From contig NZ_JBODSD010000001.1 in assembly GCF_050632745.1 (NCBI RefSeq), positions 744,001 to 808,000 on the forward strand: a stretch of 64,000 nt of DNA. The letters are read 5' to 3'. This DNA comes from Mumia sp050632745 (lineage in GTDB: Bacteria; Actinomycetota; Actinomycetes; Propionibacteriales; Nocardioidaceae). Shown here piece after piece: positions 50,412 through 59,460 of the stretch. The position numbers and the translations under genes were made by a program. Every line of letters starts with the position of its first letter. Position 1 is the first letter of the stretch. The notes beneath the pieces were generated by a model. It was given only the letters and a program-made list of their open reading frames with translations. It was not told the DNA's origin and made no database searches.

Positions 50412-51050
50412 CTATGACCAGGTCGTCCGGGTGCTCTCGGCAGCGGCCGGCAGCAGGGGCGCGAGCCGCCGGGCGACCACCGCGACCTCTTCCTCGATCT
50501 GGGACACGACCGACTCCCACACGTCGACGGAGCGGCCGATCGGGTCCGGCACGTCGTCCTCGTCGCTGGCGCCGATGAGCACGGTCCGCGGGCGGTCGGC
50601 GCCGACGGTGTCGAGCCACGGGCCGAGGTCCGCGTGGCGCGGGACGGACGCGTCCTCGAGCCAGCGGACGAGCTGTTTGAGGGTGAACGTCCGCGGCCAC
50701 GCCCCCGGAGTCCGGGCGACGATCTCGCGCGCGTGCTCCCTCGCGAGGGCGACCACGAGGTCGGCCTCGCCGATGAGGTGGTTGTCGATGCGCGTGCTGC
50801 GGTGGTCGGCGAGCTCCATGCCGTGGGACCGCGCGACGGCCTGGCCGTCGCGCGGCACCGTCTCGCCGCTGTGCATCAGGCCGGCGGAGCGGACGTCGGC
50901 GCGTCGTCCGAGCACGGACAGCTCGCGGCGCAGTGCTGCCGCGGCGATCGGCGACCGGCAGCGGTTGGCGGTGCAGACCACGAGGATCTGGGGAACGTCG
51001 CCCTGTCGGGTCGACGGGCCGCCGTCGGCTCGGAGCGCCGGCTCTCCCAC
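50412..51050 (-). CDS. Low-molecular-weight protein tyrosine phosphatase
   Basis: 212 residues. Catalytic P-loop VVCTANRCRSP (C-x5-R-S) near residue 25 and the general-acid Asp in DEDDVPDPIGRS. About 20 extra residues precede the P-loop; GTG 51050 has GGAGGA 7 nt upstream. In capsule loci these Wzb-like enzymes dephosphorylate the BY-kinase that controls chain length. No BY-kinase gene is present in this window. Confidence 0.9.
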   Translation of the reverse strand: MGEPALRADGGPSTRQGDVPQILVVCTANRCRSPIAAAALRRELSVLGRRADVRSAGLMHSGETVPRDGQAVARSHGMELADHRSTRIDNHLIGEADLVVALAREHAREIVARTPGAWPRTFTLKQLVRWLEDASVPRHADLGPWLDTVGADRPRTVLIGASDEDDVPDPIGRSVDVWESVVSQIEEEVAVVARRLAPLLPAAAESTRTTWS

Positions 51051-51184
51051 TGCGCACTCCTCCCGATGTCGCTGCCTGGTCGAAGGTTACCCGGAGGGGA
51101 GGGCGGGCGTCCTTGTCAAACCCCGGTCGCGCGTACCCCTGCTCGTGCCACTATGACGCACGGGACGCACCACCGGGGGGACGC

Positions 51185-52441
51185 GTGACAGATCAGCGGC
51201 ACGACGAGACGCCGCGCGGTCCCGACCGCGCGGCGGGAGCGGACGCCGGCCCGCTCGTCGCGCTGTTCGGCGAGTTCGGCATCGGCAACATCGGCAACGA
51301 CGAGTCGTGCCGGGTGATGGTCGACGCGCTCGTCCGCTCCGTCCCCGGCGTCCGGCTGGTGCTGATGTCCCGCGACGCCGACGGGGCGCGCCGGGTCCTC
51401 GGGATGGACGCCGAGCCGATCGGTCGCTCGTGGCCGACGCCGCCGCCACCGGGTGTGCGCGGTGCCGTGAGCCGCGTACGCCGCAAGGTCGGCGACTTCG
51501 CCCACCTCGTGCGGGCGGTCGGACGGTACGACGCCGTCGTCGTGCCGGGGACCGGCGTCCTCGAGGCGCGGCGCGGGCGCAACCCCGGCGGCGTGATCGT
51601 CTGGCTCCTCCTGCTGTCGGTCGCGTGCCGGCTGCGACGGGTCCGACTCGCGTGGTTCGCCGTCGGCGGCAGCTCGTACGACAGCCGGATCCCCGCGCGG
51701 GTCGCCGCGGCGGCGGCGCGCGGCGCGGGCTACCGCTCGTACCGCGACGACCTGACGCGGCGCGCGCTGGCGCGCGGCGGCCTCGGCACCCGCGCCGACG
51801 CGGTCACGCACGACATCGTGATGGCGCGTCCCGCTCCCGTGCTGCCGCCGGTCGACGACGCGGTCCCGGACGTGGCGCTGGCCGCGATCCTGCAGCCGGC
51901 CGACGTCGCCGGGCCTGACTACCTCGAGAGGATGGCCGACCTCGCGGTCGCGCTCTCCCACCGGGGCGCGCGGGTGCGGCTGGTCGTCGGCGACGCCGGT
52001 GACCATGCGCCCACCAAGGAGGTCCTGCGGCTCGCCGCCGCGCGGGACCCGCAGGTCGACCTCGACTTCGTCCCCACCGCCGACTTCTCGTCGCTCGTGG
52101 ACGCCCTCGCCCCGTGCGCCGTCGTGGTCGCCAGCCGGTTCCACGTGCTGCTGGCGGGCCTCCACCTGCGCACCGGCGTCATCGCGCTGAGCCACGCCGA
52201 GAAGGACGACGAGCTCCTGTGGGCGGCGCAGCTCGAGGACCACCTGATCCCGATCGACGCCTTCACCCCCCAGACCGTCGCCGACCACGCGATGGAGGTC
52301 GCCCGGCGCCACGCGGAGCTGCGGGCGGACCTCGACGTCCACGGCGAGGCGGCCCGCCGGTCGGTCCTCGCCGAGATCGACCGGATGGTCTCCGCGATCG
52401 GTGCCTCGCCCGCACCGCGTACGAGAGGACTCGTGACATGA
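51185..52441 (+). CDS. Polysaccharide pyruvyl transferase family protein
   Basis: 418 residues. Same family as 43310-44551: VALFGEFGIGNIGNDESCRV, then VVVPGTGVLEARR, YRDDLTRRALARGGLG, VRLVVGDAGDHAPTKEV and VVASRFHVLLAGLHLRTGVI. About 27 disordered residues precede the fold. It lacks some loop residues of the other copy and may use a different acceptor. It overlaps the following GT2 gene (ATGA), mirroring the first pyruvyl transferase/GT2 pair. Confidence 0.85.
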   Translation: MTDQRHDETPRGPDRAAGADAGPLVALFGEFGIGNIGNDESCRVMVDALVRSVPGVRLVLMSRDADGARRVLGMDAEPIGRSWPTPPPPGVRGAVSRVRRKVGDFAHLVRAVGRYDAVVVPGTGVLEARRGRNPGGVIVWLLLLSVACRLRRVRLAWFAVGGSSYDSRIPARVAAAAARGAGYRSYRDDLTRRALARGGLGTRADAVTHDIVMARPAPVLPPVDDAVPDVALAAILQPADVAGPDYLERMADLAVALSHRGARVRLVVGDAGDHAPTKEVLRLAAARDPQVDLDFVPTADFSSLVDALAPCAVVVASRFHVLLAGLHLRTGVIALSHAEKDDELLWAAQLEDHLIPIDAFTPQTVADHAMEVARRHAELRADLDVHGEAARRSVLAEIDRMVSAIGASPAPRTRGLVT

Positions 52442-53322
52442 CGGCTGCACCACCGGTCACCGTCGGCGTCCCCGTCTACAACGGGGAGGACTACCTCGCC
52501 GAGGCGCTGACGTCGCTGCGCGACCAGACCTTCGGCGACTTCGAGGTGATCGTCGCCGACAACGCCTCCTCCGACGGCACGGAGGAGATCGCCCGCGACT
52601 TCACGCGCGCCGACGACCGGTTCCGCTACGTCCGGCACGACACGAACATCGGCGGGGCCCACAACTCCAACTACCTCCTCGACGCCACCCGGTCGCCGTA
52701 CTTCCGGTGGGCCTACCACGACGACGTCTGCTCGCCGGAGCTCCTCGAGCGCTCCGTGAAGGCGCTCGAGGACGACGGTCCGCGCGCCGTCGTCGCGTAC
52801 CCGCGGGTCGTCCTCATCGACGAGGGCGGCGAACGTGTCGGCGAGCACGACGACGCCGACCTGGACATCGCGACAGGCGAGGCCCACGACCGGGTGGCAG
52901 CGCTCCTCTCGCGCGTCGTCGGGCAGGTCCAGTTCGGTCTGATGCGCACCGACGTCGCGCGCGAGGCCGGTGGTGTCGTGGTCTCGCCGGCGGGCGAGAT
53001 GCTGCTCCCGCTCGCGCTGGCGCTGCGGGGGAGGGCGATCCTGGTCCCCGAGCAGCTGCTCGCCATCCGGGTCCACGAGGACCGTGCCGGAGGCAAGCGC
53101 GAGAGCGAGATCGCCTGGGTCGACCCGAGCCGTCCGCGCATGGCCTTCCCCTACTCGCGGTCGACGCCGCTGATGTGCGGTGCCGTGCTGCGGGCGCCGA
53201 TCGGGGTCCGCGACAAGGCTCGCTGCATCGCGGCGGTCCTCTGGCACTGGACCCGACCCGGGTGGCGCACGTTCGCCGGCGACGTGGTCCGGCTCCCTCA
53301 GGACCTCGGGCTGCGGCGCTGA
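52438..53322 (+). CDS. Glycosyltransferase family 2 protein
   Basis: 294 residues, GT-A fold: TVGVPVYNGEDYLAEALTSL, then FEVIVADNASSDGTEEIARD, FRWAYHDDVCSPELLERSVK (metal site) and MLLPLALALRGRAILVPEQL. Translationally coupled to the upstream pyruvyl transferase. A paralogue of 42399-43313 is coupled in the same way, pointing to duplication of a two-gene unit. Confidence 0.9.
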   Translation: MTAAPPVTVGVPVYNGEDYLAEALTSLRDQTFGDFEVIVADNASSDGTEEIARDFTRADDRFRYVRHDTNIGGAHNSNYLLDATRSPYFRWAYHDDVCSPELLERSVKALEDDGPRAVVAYPRVVLIDEGGERVGEHDDADLDIATGEAHDRVAALLSRVVGQVQFGLMRTDVAREAGGVVVSPAGEMLLPLALALRGRAILVPEQLLAIRVHEDRAGGKRESEIAWVDPSRPRMAFPYSRSTPLMCGAVLRAPIGVRDKARCIAAVLWHWTRPGWRTFAGDVVRLPQDLGLRR

Positions 53323-53356
53323 CCGGACGCCGACAGCGGCGCGGCTCCCACCCATG

Positions 53357-54835
53357 TCAGCCGGCCGCCTGCTCGACGACGAGGAGCCAGTCCTCGTCGC
53401 CGCCGGCATTCGGCCCCGGCGTCGTCAGGGACGGCGTCAGCGGCACGGGGTGGCGGCTGCCGTCGGTGGGGTCGACCCACGCCGCGACCGGCCGCCCGGA
53501 CAGCCGAGCCAGGTCGAGGGTGATCGTGCGGCTGGTCGGGACGTAGACGACCGCCTCGCGGCCGTCGCTGGTCCGCGCCGCCGTCGCGTAGTCGTCGTCG
53601 AGCACGTCGACCGGTGGCTGGTCGGGGGTGAACGGCGTCCCCCGGCCGGAGGTCACGAACGCGTCCTGGGTGTCGGGGACCAGCTCCCACCAGCGCAGGG
53701 AGGCGATCGCGGCGCGGGCCACGGCGACCTGACGCAGTCCGGGCCGGTCGAGTCGGTCCTCCCAGCCCGGCAGGAACTCCCAGTCGGCGCTGCCGTAGAA
53801 GTCGCCGGCCGCCCCCGACGTGAGGGCCCACAGCACCTGCCGGCGCAGCGACTCCTCGGTGGTGGGAGGGGTGTCGGGCTGGAGGTTCATCCCCTCGTAG
53901 TTCGACTCGCCGAGGACGGCGGGGATCGGCGGGGTCTGCGCGTACGCGGCGAGCACGCCGGCGTACGTCGGGACGTAGCTGTAGACGAAGCTCCAGCCCA
54001 CGCGAGTCCGCCAGTAGGGACTGTCCCTCGACGTCGTGAGCGGCGAGGTGAACTGGATGCTGAACGGCCGGTCGTCGCCTGACGACGCCAGGCCGACGCG
54101 GACGGCGTCGAAGCAGCGGTCCACGTCCGACGGAGGATCCTGCTGGGCGTAGTCGCCCCCGACGGCCCACACCACGTTCGGCAGGTCGGCGAAGGTGCGC
54201 CCGACGTACCGGCCGAAGGCTGCGCACTGCCCGACCGAGTCCGGGGAGAAGGCGTGCCCGATCGTCCACCCGTCGACGGCGTAGAGGAAGACCGTGATCC
54301 CCTGCTCCGCGGCCGCTGCGACGACGTCGTGCGCACGGTCGAAGTACGCGGGGTTCGGCCGGGTGACCGAGCCCGGGCTGAACGGCAGCCCCCCGAGGAA
54401 CGGCACGATGCCGTCGACGGTGGCACCGCTCTCGCTCCCGCCGTTGGTCCGCGCCCCGACCAGCGAGACGATCGCCGCGTTGACCCCCTCGCCCGCGCGC
54501 TGCTCCCAGTAGTCCTCGGCCTGGGGGAGCGTCATGGCGGCGAGGAGCGACCACGGCGAGTCGCCCTGCACGAGGACCGGGTCGCCGCCGTGGTCGACGA
54601 AGAAGCGGCCGTCGTCGCTCACCCCCGCGACGAAGGGGCCGCTCCCGGCCTGCGGAGCGGACGGCGGCGTCGCGGGGGTGGAGTCGAGCGTCGGCACCTC
54701 GCCGGGCACCGGCATCGCCTGCCCCTCGAAGCGGTAGACGTGCCACACCCGGAGACCGGCGTAGACCCCCACCGCCAGCACGAGGACGGCTGCCAGGGCG
54801 ACGACCGCCCAGCGGCCGGGTCGCCGGAGCCTCAT
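53357..54835 (-). CDS. Membrane-anchored DUF4038 glycoside hydrolase-like protein
   Basis: 492 residues. A single N-terminal TM anchor (about 8-30), a Pro-rich linker, then an apiosidase-like DUF4038 TIM barrel: FFVDHGGDPVLVQGDSPWSL, YWEQRAGEGVNAAIVSLVGA, NVVWAVGGDYAQQDPP and AVLGESNYEGMN (candidate catalytic Glu). The C-terminal collagen-binding-2-like beta domain contains AVVYVPTSRTITLDLARLSG. It probably acts outside the membrane, trimming or remodelling the polysaccharide. The start overlaps the PIG-L stop by 1 nt. Confidence 0.83.
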   Translation of the reverse strand: MRLRRPGRWAVVALAAVLVLAVGVYAGLRVWHVYRFEGQAMPVPGEVPTLDSTPATPPSAPQAGSGPFVAGVSDDGRFFVDHGGDPVLVQGDSPWSLLAAMTLPQAEDYWEQRAGEGVNAAIVSLVGARTNGGSESGATVDGIVPFLGGLPFSPGSVTRPNPAYFDRAHDVVAAAAEQGITVFLYAVDGWTIGHAFSPDSVGQCAAFGRYVGRTFADLPNVVWAVGGDYAQQDPPSDVDRCFDAVRVGLASSGDDRPFSIQFTSPLTTSRDSPYWRTRVGWSFVYSYVPTYAGVLAAYAQTPPIPAVLGESNYEGMNLQPDTPPTTEESLRRQVLWALTSGAAGDFYGSADWEFLPGWEDRLDRPGLRQVAVARAAIASLRWWELVPDTQDAFVTSGRGTPFTPDQPPVDVLDDDYATAARTSDGREAVVYVPTSRTITLDLARLSGRPVAAWVDPTDGSRHPVPLTPSLTTPGPNAGGDEDWLLVVEQAAG

Positions 54836-55479
54836 CAGCCCGCTGCCAGGCCGAGGCTCAGCTTGTCGACCGTGAAGGCCTCCGCGTAGCGCGCGCGGCA
54901 CTCGACGCCGCGGACCCGCATGAAGCCGAGGAAGTACTCGTCGTCCCACCAGTCGCGGTCCTTCTGCGACACGTAGTGCGCGTCGAGCAGCTCGCACTTG
55001 CGTCGCGCGAGGTCGTCCGCGACCGCGACGTAGGTGTTGGGGCGACCGATGTCGCCGTCCCACTTCGGGATCTCGTAGTGGAGCACGAGCGCGTCCCGCC
55101 ACACCGTCGGCGCGAGGCGGCCGAGCAGACGGTGGTCCTGGTGCGCGTCGTCGGTCCGGGGGACGAGCACCAGGTCAGGGGTGGGCACGTCCTCGGCGAA
55201 CGCGTGCAGCGCCGACTTCACCGCACCCCAGTGCTCGGGGAGCCGGCCGTCGGGAAGGTCGTGGAACACGGTCGTCGCCCCGGGGAGGAACGCCTCCGCT
55301 GCGTCCCTGGCCTCGGCGACACGCTCGGGCGAGCCCGTCATCGTGAGCCACGAGCCGCTCACCGACCCGCGCTCGGCCAGGGTGAGCAGGGTGCCGCCGC
55401 ACCCGATCTCGATGTCGTCGGGGTGTGCGGCGACGCACGCGACGGTGAGCGGTCCTGCCGGGAGGGAGAGGGGGATCAC
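54835..55479 (-). CDS. PIG-L/LmbE family deacetylase
   Basis: 214 residues. The zinc-site signature AAHPDDIEIGCGGTLLTLAE is followed by VPRTDDAHQDHRLLGRLA (H-x2-H). The family removes N-acetyl groups from sugars. Located between the cytidylyltransferase (GTGA overlap) and the glycosidase in a four-gene operon with the aminotransferase, it probably deacetylates an amino sugar or its conjugate. Confidence 0.88.
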   Translation of the reverse strand: MIPLSLPAGPLTVACVAAHPDDIEIGCGGTLLTLAERGSVSGSWLTMTGSPERVAEARDAAEAFLPGATTVFHDLPDGRLPEHWGAVKSALHAFAEDVPTPDLVLVPRTDDAHQDHRLLGRLAPTVWRDALVLHYEIPKWDGDIGRPNTYVAVADDLARRKCELLDAHYVSQKDRDWWDDEYFLGFMRVRGVECRARYAEAFTVDKLSLGLAAG

Positions 55480-56315
55480 GGCACCGGAGCCGGTGCGAGC
55501 GTGACGACTGGCGCGACGTCGTCGCCGAGCGCGGGCTCCGACTCCTTGCGCCACACGGCCCACGGCGGGTTGCCGGTGCGGTTGAGCTCCTCGAGCTGCA
55601 TCCGCTCCTTGACCGTGTCCATGCACGCCCAGAAGCCGTCGTACCGGTTGGCGGTGAAGCGCCCGTCCTCCGCAGCGCGCACACAGCCGTTCATCACCAG
55701 GTCGTCGCCCTCGTCGAGGTAGTCGAAGATCCCCTGGCGCAGCACGAAGAAGCCGCCGTTGATCCGCATGTCCATGTCGGCCACCGCGACGAGGCCGGTG
55801 AGGTTGCCGTCGGCGTCGGCGCCGACCACGTGGAAGGAGTCCTGCGGCGACACCGACAGCAGGCTGCCGACGTGGTGGTCCGGGAGCGTGGCGATCAGGT
55901 CGTTCATCGGGGCGTCGGAGAGACCGTCGCCGTAGTTCGCGAGGAACATCTCGTCGTCGCCGAGGTGCTGGCGGACGCGCCGGAGGCGCTCGCCGATCGC
56001 GGTCTCGTGGCCGGTGTCGACGAACGTGATCGTCCAGTCGCTGATGTCGGAGCCGAGCAGCTCGACCTCCTTGCAGCCGTTGCGGAGCACGAAGTCGTTG
56101 GACTCGGTCTCCTCGTAGTGCAGGAAGTAGTCCTTCACGGCCTTCGCCCCGTAGCCGAGGCAGAGGATGAACTCCGTGTGACCGAAGTGCGCGTAGTAGC
56201 GCATGATGTGCCACAGGATCGGCCGGTTGCCGATGGGCGTCATCGGCTTGGGGAGCGCGCTCCCGTCGGTGCGGATGCGGGTGCCAAGACCCCCGCAGAA
56301 CAGCACGACCTTCAT
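55476..56315 (-). CDS. rfbF: Glucose-1-phosphate cytidylyltransferase
   Basis: 279 residues. Nucleotidyltransferase signature VVLFCGGLGTRIRTDGSALP, then KPMTPIGNRPILWHIMRYYA, FILCLGYGAKAVKDYF, and a metal-binding ANYGDGLSDAP. RfbF makes CDP-glucose from CTP and glucose-1-phosphate, feeding the CDP-glucose 4,6-dehydratase encoded 1.5 kb away. ATGA overlap with the upstream aminotransferase gene. Confidence 0.93.
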   Translation of the reverse strand: MKVVLFCGGLGTRIRTDGSALPKPMTPIGNRPILWHIMRYYAHFGHTEFILCLGYGAKAVKDYFLHYEETESNDFVLRNGCKEVELLGSDISDWTITFVDTGHETAIGERLRRVRQHLGDDEMFLANYGDGLSDAPMNDLIATLPDHHVGSLLSVSPQDSFHVVGADADGNLTGLVAVADMDMRINGGFFVLRQGIFDYLDEGDDLVMNGCVRAAEDGRFTANRYDGFWACMDTVKERMQLEELNRTGNPPWAVWRKESEPALGDDVAPVVTLAPAPVP

Positions 56316-57691
56316 GGCTGGACCTCCAGTCGACGGGGAGCGGCGAGCTCGCGCACGGCCGGAGCCACGGGGCGCCCGACGAGGAGACCGTCGGTGGTCC
56401 CCGCCGCGAGCGCCTTCGCGTAGATCTCCATGGCGCCGTGCGCCGCCTCCACGGTGTGAGCGATGTCGTCGTCGGTGTGGGCGGCGGAGATGACGAGCGA
56501 GGGGGCGAGCACCCCACGGCGGAGCATCTCCTGGATGAAGAGGGTGCGGAACGGCTGCGAGGGGTTGCCCTCGTGGTCCTTGGTCCCGAACACCATGCAC
56601 GTCGCGCGACCCAGGACCGGGATGTGCTCCTCGACCCCGTGGTCGGCGGCGGCGGCGATGAGCCCCTGGCGCAGCTTCTCGCCCTGGGTCTCCATGACGC
56701 CGACCACGTCACGCTCGGCGTACGCGTCGTACACCGCGAGCATGGCCGCCAGGCCGGTGGTCTCGCCGCCGTGGGTCGTCGACAGGAGCCAGACGCGGGA
56801 CTTGTCCGTGTTGAGGCCGCCCAGCTCCATGATCTCGCGCTTGCCGGCGAGGGCGGCGATGCTGAAGCCGTTGGCCAGCGCCTTGCCCCAGGTCGACAGG
56901 TCGGGCGTCACGCCGTAGACCTTCTGCCCGCCGCCGGAGGACCAGCGCATGCCGGTGATCATCTCGTCGAAGACCAGGACGAACCCGTCCTCGTCCGCGA
57001 GCGCGCGCAGCCCCTCGAGGAACCCCGGCGCCGGCTCGGCGGTCGCTGTGGCCGGCTCGAGGATGACCGCCGCGATGCGCCCGGGGTGCTCGGCGAGGAG
57101 CGCCCGGACGGAGTCGAGGTCGTTGTAGCGGAACTTCACGGTGCGCTCGAGGTCGTCGGCAGGGATGCCCGCCCTCATCGCGGTCGTGCCGATGAACCAG
57201 TCGTCGACGGAGAAGAAGGGCTGGGTGCCGCAGACCGCGACCATGTCGCGACCGGTCGAGGCGCGGGCGAGCTTGATGGCGGCCGTGGTGGCGTCGGAAC
57301 CGTTCTTGGCGAACTTCACCATGTCGGCGCCGGGGACGTGCTCGAGGAAGCGCTCGGCGGCTCGCAGCTCCCAGATGCTCGGACGCGAGAAGCCCACGCC
57401 ACCGCGCGCGGCCTCGACGACCGCGTCGACGACCGGGGCGTAGCCGTACCCGAGCGTGATCGCCCGCAGGCCCTGCCCGTACTCGACGTACTCGTTGCCG
57501 TCGACGTCGTACACCCGGGCGCCGGAGCCGTGGTCGATGATCGGCGTCATGTGCTCGGGGCACTGGTCGGAGCCGCGGGCGTAGGTGTGCGCCCCGCCCG
57601 GCACCAGGGCGTGCAGCCGGGCCTGCGCGGCGTTGGAACGTGAGAAGGAACGATCAGACATCTCGGTCACCAGGAGTCGCTCGTGGGTCAT
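56312..57691 (-). CDS. Class III aminotransferase of the glutamate-1-semialdehyde aminomutase type
   Basis: 459 residues, PLP fold type I. Motifs are VPGGAHTYARGSDQCPEHM, KNGSDATTAAIKLARA (phosphate binding), VFDEMITGMRW and STWGKALANGFSIAALAG, whose Lys should hold PLP. HemL is the nearest well-known relative, but the operon with rfbF and PIG-L and its distance from heme genes point to a nucleotide-sugar or side-chain transaminase. ATG 57691 has AGGAGA just upstream; another ATG at 57661 lacks a site. Divergent from rfbG. Confidence 0.85.
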   Translation of the reverse strand: MTHERLLVTEMSDRSFSRSNAAQARLHALVPGGAHTYARGSDQCPEHMTPIIDHGSGARVYDVDGNEYVEYGQGLRAITLGYGYAPVVDAVVEAARGGVGFSRPSIWELRAAERFLEHVPGADMVKFAKNGSDATTAAIKLARASTGRDMVAVCGTQPFFSVDDWFIGTTAMRAGIPADDLERTVKFRYNDLDSVRALLAEHPGRIAAVILEPATATAEPAPGFLEGLRALADEDGFVLVFDEMITGMRWSSGGGQKVYGVTPDLSTWGKALANGFSIAALAGKREIMELGGLNTDKSRVWLLSTTHGGETTGLAAMLAVYDAYAERDVVGVMETQGEKLRQGLIAAAADHGVEEHIPVLGRATCMVFGTKDHEGNPSQPFRTLFIQEMLRRGVLAPSLVISAAHTDDDIAHTVEAAHGAMEIYAKALAAGTTDGLLVGRPVAPAVRELAAPRRLEVQP

Positions 57692-57795
57692 GGGTTCTCC
57701 TCGGCCGATTCTTCCCGACCGAGGGGTTCGCCGGGCCGGTTTGGGCAAGTTCGCCGGAGAGAACCGAATCACCCGTCGGGGCCCGCGCCGCCCGG

Positions 57796-57801
57796 TACGG
57801 T
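57796..57801 (+). promoter_or_regulatory. Leaderless -10 box of rfbG
   Basis: TACGGT, 6 nt before ATG 57808, in the 116-bp divergent region between the aminotransferase and rfbG. Confidence 0.5.
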
Positions 57802-57807
57802 AACGCC

Positions 57808-58860
57808 ATGCGTGCAGACCTCTGGCGGGACCGCGACGTCTTCGTGACCGGCCACACAGGGTTCAAGGGGGCGTGGTTGTGCGTGCTCCTGGACCGGCTC
57901 GGCGCCCGGGTCCACGGCTACGCGCTCAAGACCCCGGACGACTTCCTCTACCAGCGGGCCGGCATCGCCGACCTGGTCGCGAGCGACGTGACCGGGGACA
58001 TCCGCGACCGTGAGGCGCTGTCTGCGGCGCTGGAGGCGTCCGGCGCCGACGCTGTCCTCCACCTGGCCGCGCAGTCGATCGTGCGCGCGTCGTACGTCGA
58101 CCCGGGCGAGACCTTCTCCTCCAACGTCGAGGGCACGTTCACCGTGCTGGACGTGACCCGCGCCGCGGCCCGGGTCTCGCGGTGCGTGGTGGTCACGACC
58201 GACAAGGTCTACCGCAACAACGAGTGGACCTGGGGCTACCGCGAGATCGACCACCTCGGGGGAGACGACCCCTACAGCGCGAGCAAGGCGGCGGCCGAGC
58301 TCGTGACGCACTCGATGGCCGTCTCGTTCCGGCGCGAGGGCTACGCGGTGGCCTCGGCGCGCGCGGGCAACGTCATCGGCGGCGGAGACGCGACCCCCGA
58401 CGCGCTCATGCCGGAGCTGATCGGGTCGTACGCCGCGGGGCGCGCCGCGGTCCTGCGCTACCCGGAGGCCGTACGCCCGTGGCAGCTCGTGCTCGAGCCC
58501 CTCAACGGCTACCTCACGCTGGCGGAGCAGCTCGAGCCGGAGCTCAACGACACGGCGTGGAACTTCGGTCCGTCCGCCGAGGACGTGCTGACCGTCGGCG
58601 AGGTCGCCGACCGGACCGCCGCCCTGTGGGGCGACGGAGCGCGCTGGGAGACGACCGGGGACCGCGGACCGCACGAGGCGGGGCTGCTCTCGCTCGACTC
58701 GGCGAAGGCGCGCTCGGAGCTCGGGTGGGCACCGGCGCTCGGGGTGGACGAGGCGCTGCGGTTCACCGTCGAGTGGGAGAAGGCGGTGCGTGGGGGCGAC
58801 GATCCCCGGGCAGCGATGGAGCGCCAGGTCGACGCCTTCCTGGAGCGCGCGGCGACCTGA
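57808..58860 (+). CDS. rfbG: CDP-glucose 4,6-dehydratase
   Basis: 350 residues, extended SDR. The NAD-binding VFVTGHTGFKGAWLCVLLD is diagnostic for RfbG; the catalytic Tyr-x3-Lys is in DPYSASKAAAELV and SCR-specific residues in VVTTDKVYRNNEWTWGYREI. It forms CDP-4-keto-6-deoxyglucose. It is leaderless and followed by an epimerase gene with its own leaderless promoter. Confidence 0.94.
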   Translation: MRADLWRDRDVFVTGHTGFKGAWLCVLLDRLGARVHGYALKTPDDFLYQRAGIADLVASDVTGDIRDREALSAALEASGADAVLHLAAQSIVRASYVDPGETFSSNVEGTFTVLDVTRAAARVSRCVVVTTDKVYRNNEWTWGYREIDHLGGDDPYSASKAAAELVTHSMAVSFRREGYAVASARAGNVIGGGDATPDALMPELIGSYAAGRAAVLRYPEAVRPWQLVLEPLNGYLTLAEQLEPELNDTAWNFGPSAEDVLTVGEVADRTAALWGDGARWETTGDRGPHEAGLLSLDSAKARSELGWAPALGVDEALRFTVEWEKAVRGGDDPRAAMERQVDAFLERAAT

Positions 58861-58892
58861 GCAGACCGCCTCCGGACGGGCCGAGGTTGCTC

Positions 58893-58898
58893 TAGTGT
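58893..58898 (+). promoter_or_regulatory. Leaderless -10 box of the epimerase gene
   Basis: TAGTGT, 7 nt before ATG 58906; an in-frame start at 58897 would overlap it. Confidence 0.5.
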
Positions 58899-58905
58899 GG
58901 CGCGC

Positions 58906-59460
58906 ATGAAGGTGACCGAGACAGGGATCGACGGGCTGCTCGTGTTCGAGCCCACGCCCCACCGTGACGAGCGTGGCTACTTCACCCGGACCATGGACGT
59001 CAACGTCCTCGCGGACGCGGGGATCGACCCGGCGGGCTTCAAGCAGGAGAACCAGTCCCGCTCCTACCAGGGCGTGGTCCGAGGGCTGCACGGCCGGATG
59101 AACGCGGGCGAGGCCAAGCTGGTCCGGTGCTCGCACGGCGCGGTCCTGGACGTCGCGATCGACACCCGCGTGGGGTCGCCGACGTTCGGCGAGATGAGGA
59201 CCTTCCTGCTCGACGACCAGGTCCACCGCCAGGTCTACATCCCGCGCGGGTTCCTCCACGGCTACCAGGCGCTGACCTCGGTGACCGACTTCTGCTACCG
59301 GATCGACGACTTCTACGGACCCGGGGAGGACACGACGGTCGACTGCTTCGACCCCGACCTCGCCGTCCCGTGGCCCGCCCCGGTCACGATCGTCAGCGAG
59401 CGCGACCGCAGCGGCCAGTCGTGGCAGGAGTACAAGCGGTTCCTCGGCGTCGAGGGCTGA
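58906..59460 (+). CDS. rfbC: dTDP-4-dehydrorhamnose 3,5-epimerase family protein (RmlC/RfbC-like)
   Basis: 184 residues, cupin fold. GLLVFEPTPHRDERGYFTRT, then the catalytic His in VVRGLHGRMNAGEAKLVRC, IPRGFLHGYQALT and FCYRIDDFY. With the CDP-glucose genes around it, it may epimerise a CDP-4-keto-6-deoxyhexose at C3 and/or C5 rather than dTDP-rhamnose; no dTDP-glucose genes (rmlA, rmlB, rmlD) are in the window. Confidence 0.88.
   Translation: MKVTETGIDGLLVFEPTPHRDERGYFTRTMDVNVLADAGIDPAGFKQENQSRSYQGVVRGLHGRMNAGEAKLVRCSHGAVLDVAIDTRVGSPTFGEMRTFLLDDQVHRQVYIPRGFLHGYQALTSVTDFCYRIDDFYGPGEDTTVDCFDPDLAVPWPAPVTIVSERDRSGQSWQEYKRFLGVEG

Noticed and set aside
56312..57691. hemL, glutamate-1-semialdehyde aminomutase of heme synthesis
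   Set aside because: Similarity is at family level only; the gene overlaps rfbF and has no tetrapyrrole genes around it.
58906..59460. rmlC of dTDP-rhamnose synthesis
   Set aside because: No rmlA, rmlB or rmlD in the window; it follows CDP-glucose 4,6-dehydratase, so a CDP-linked substrate is more likely, although the family call stands.
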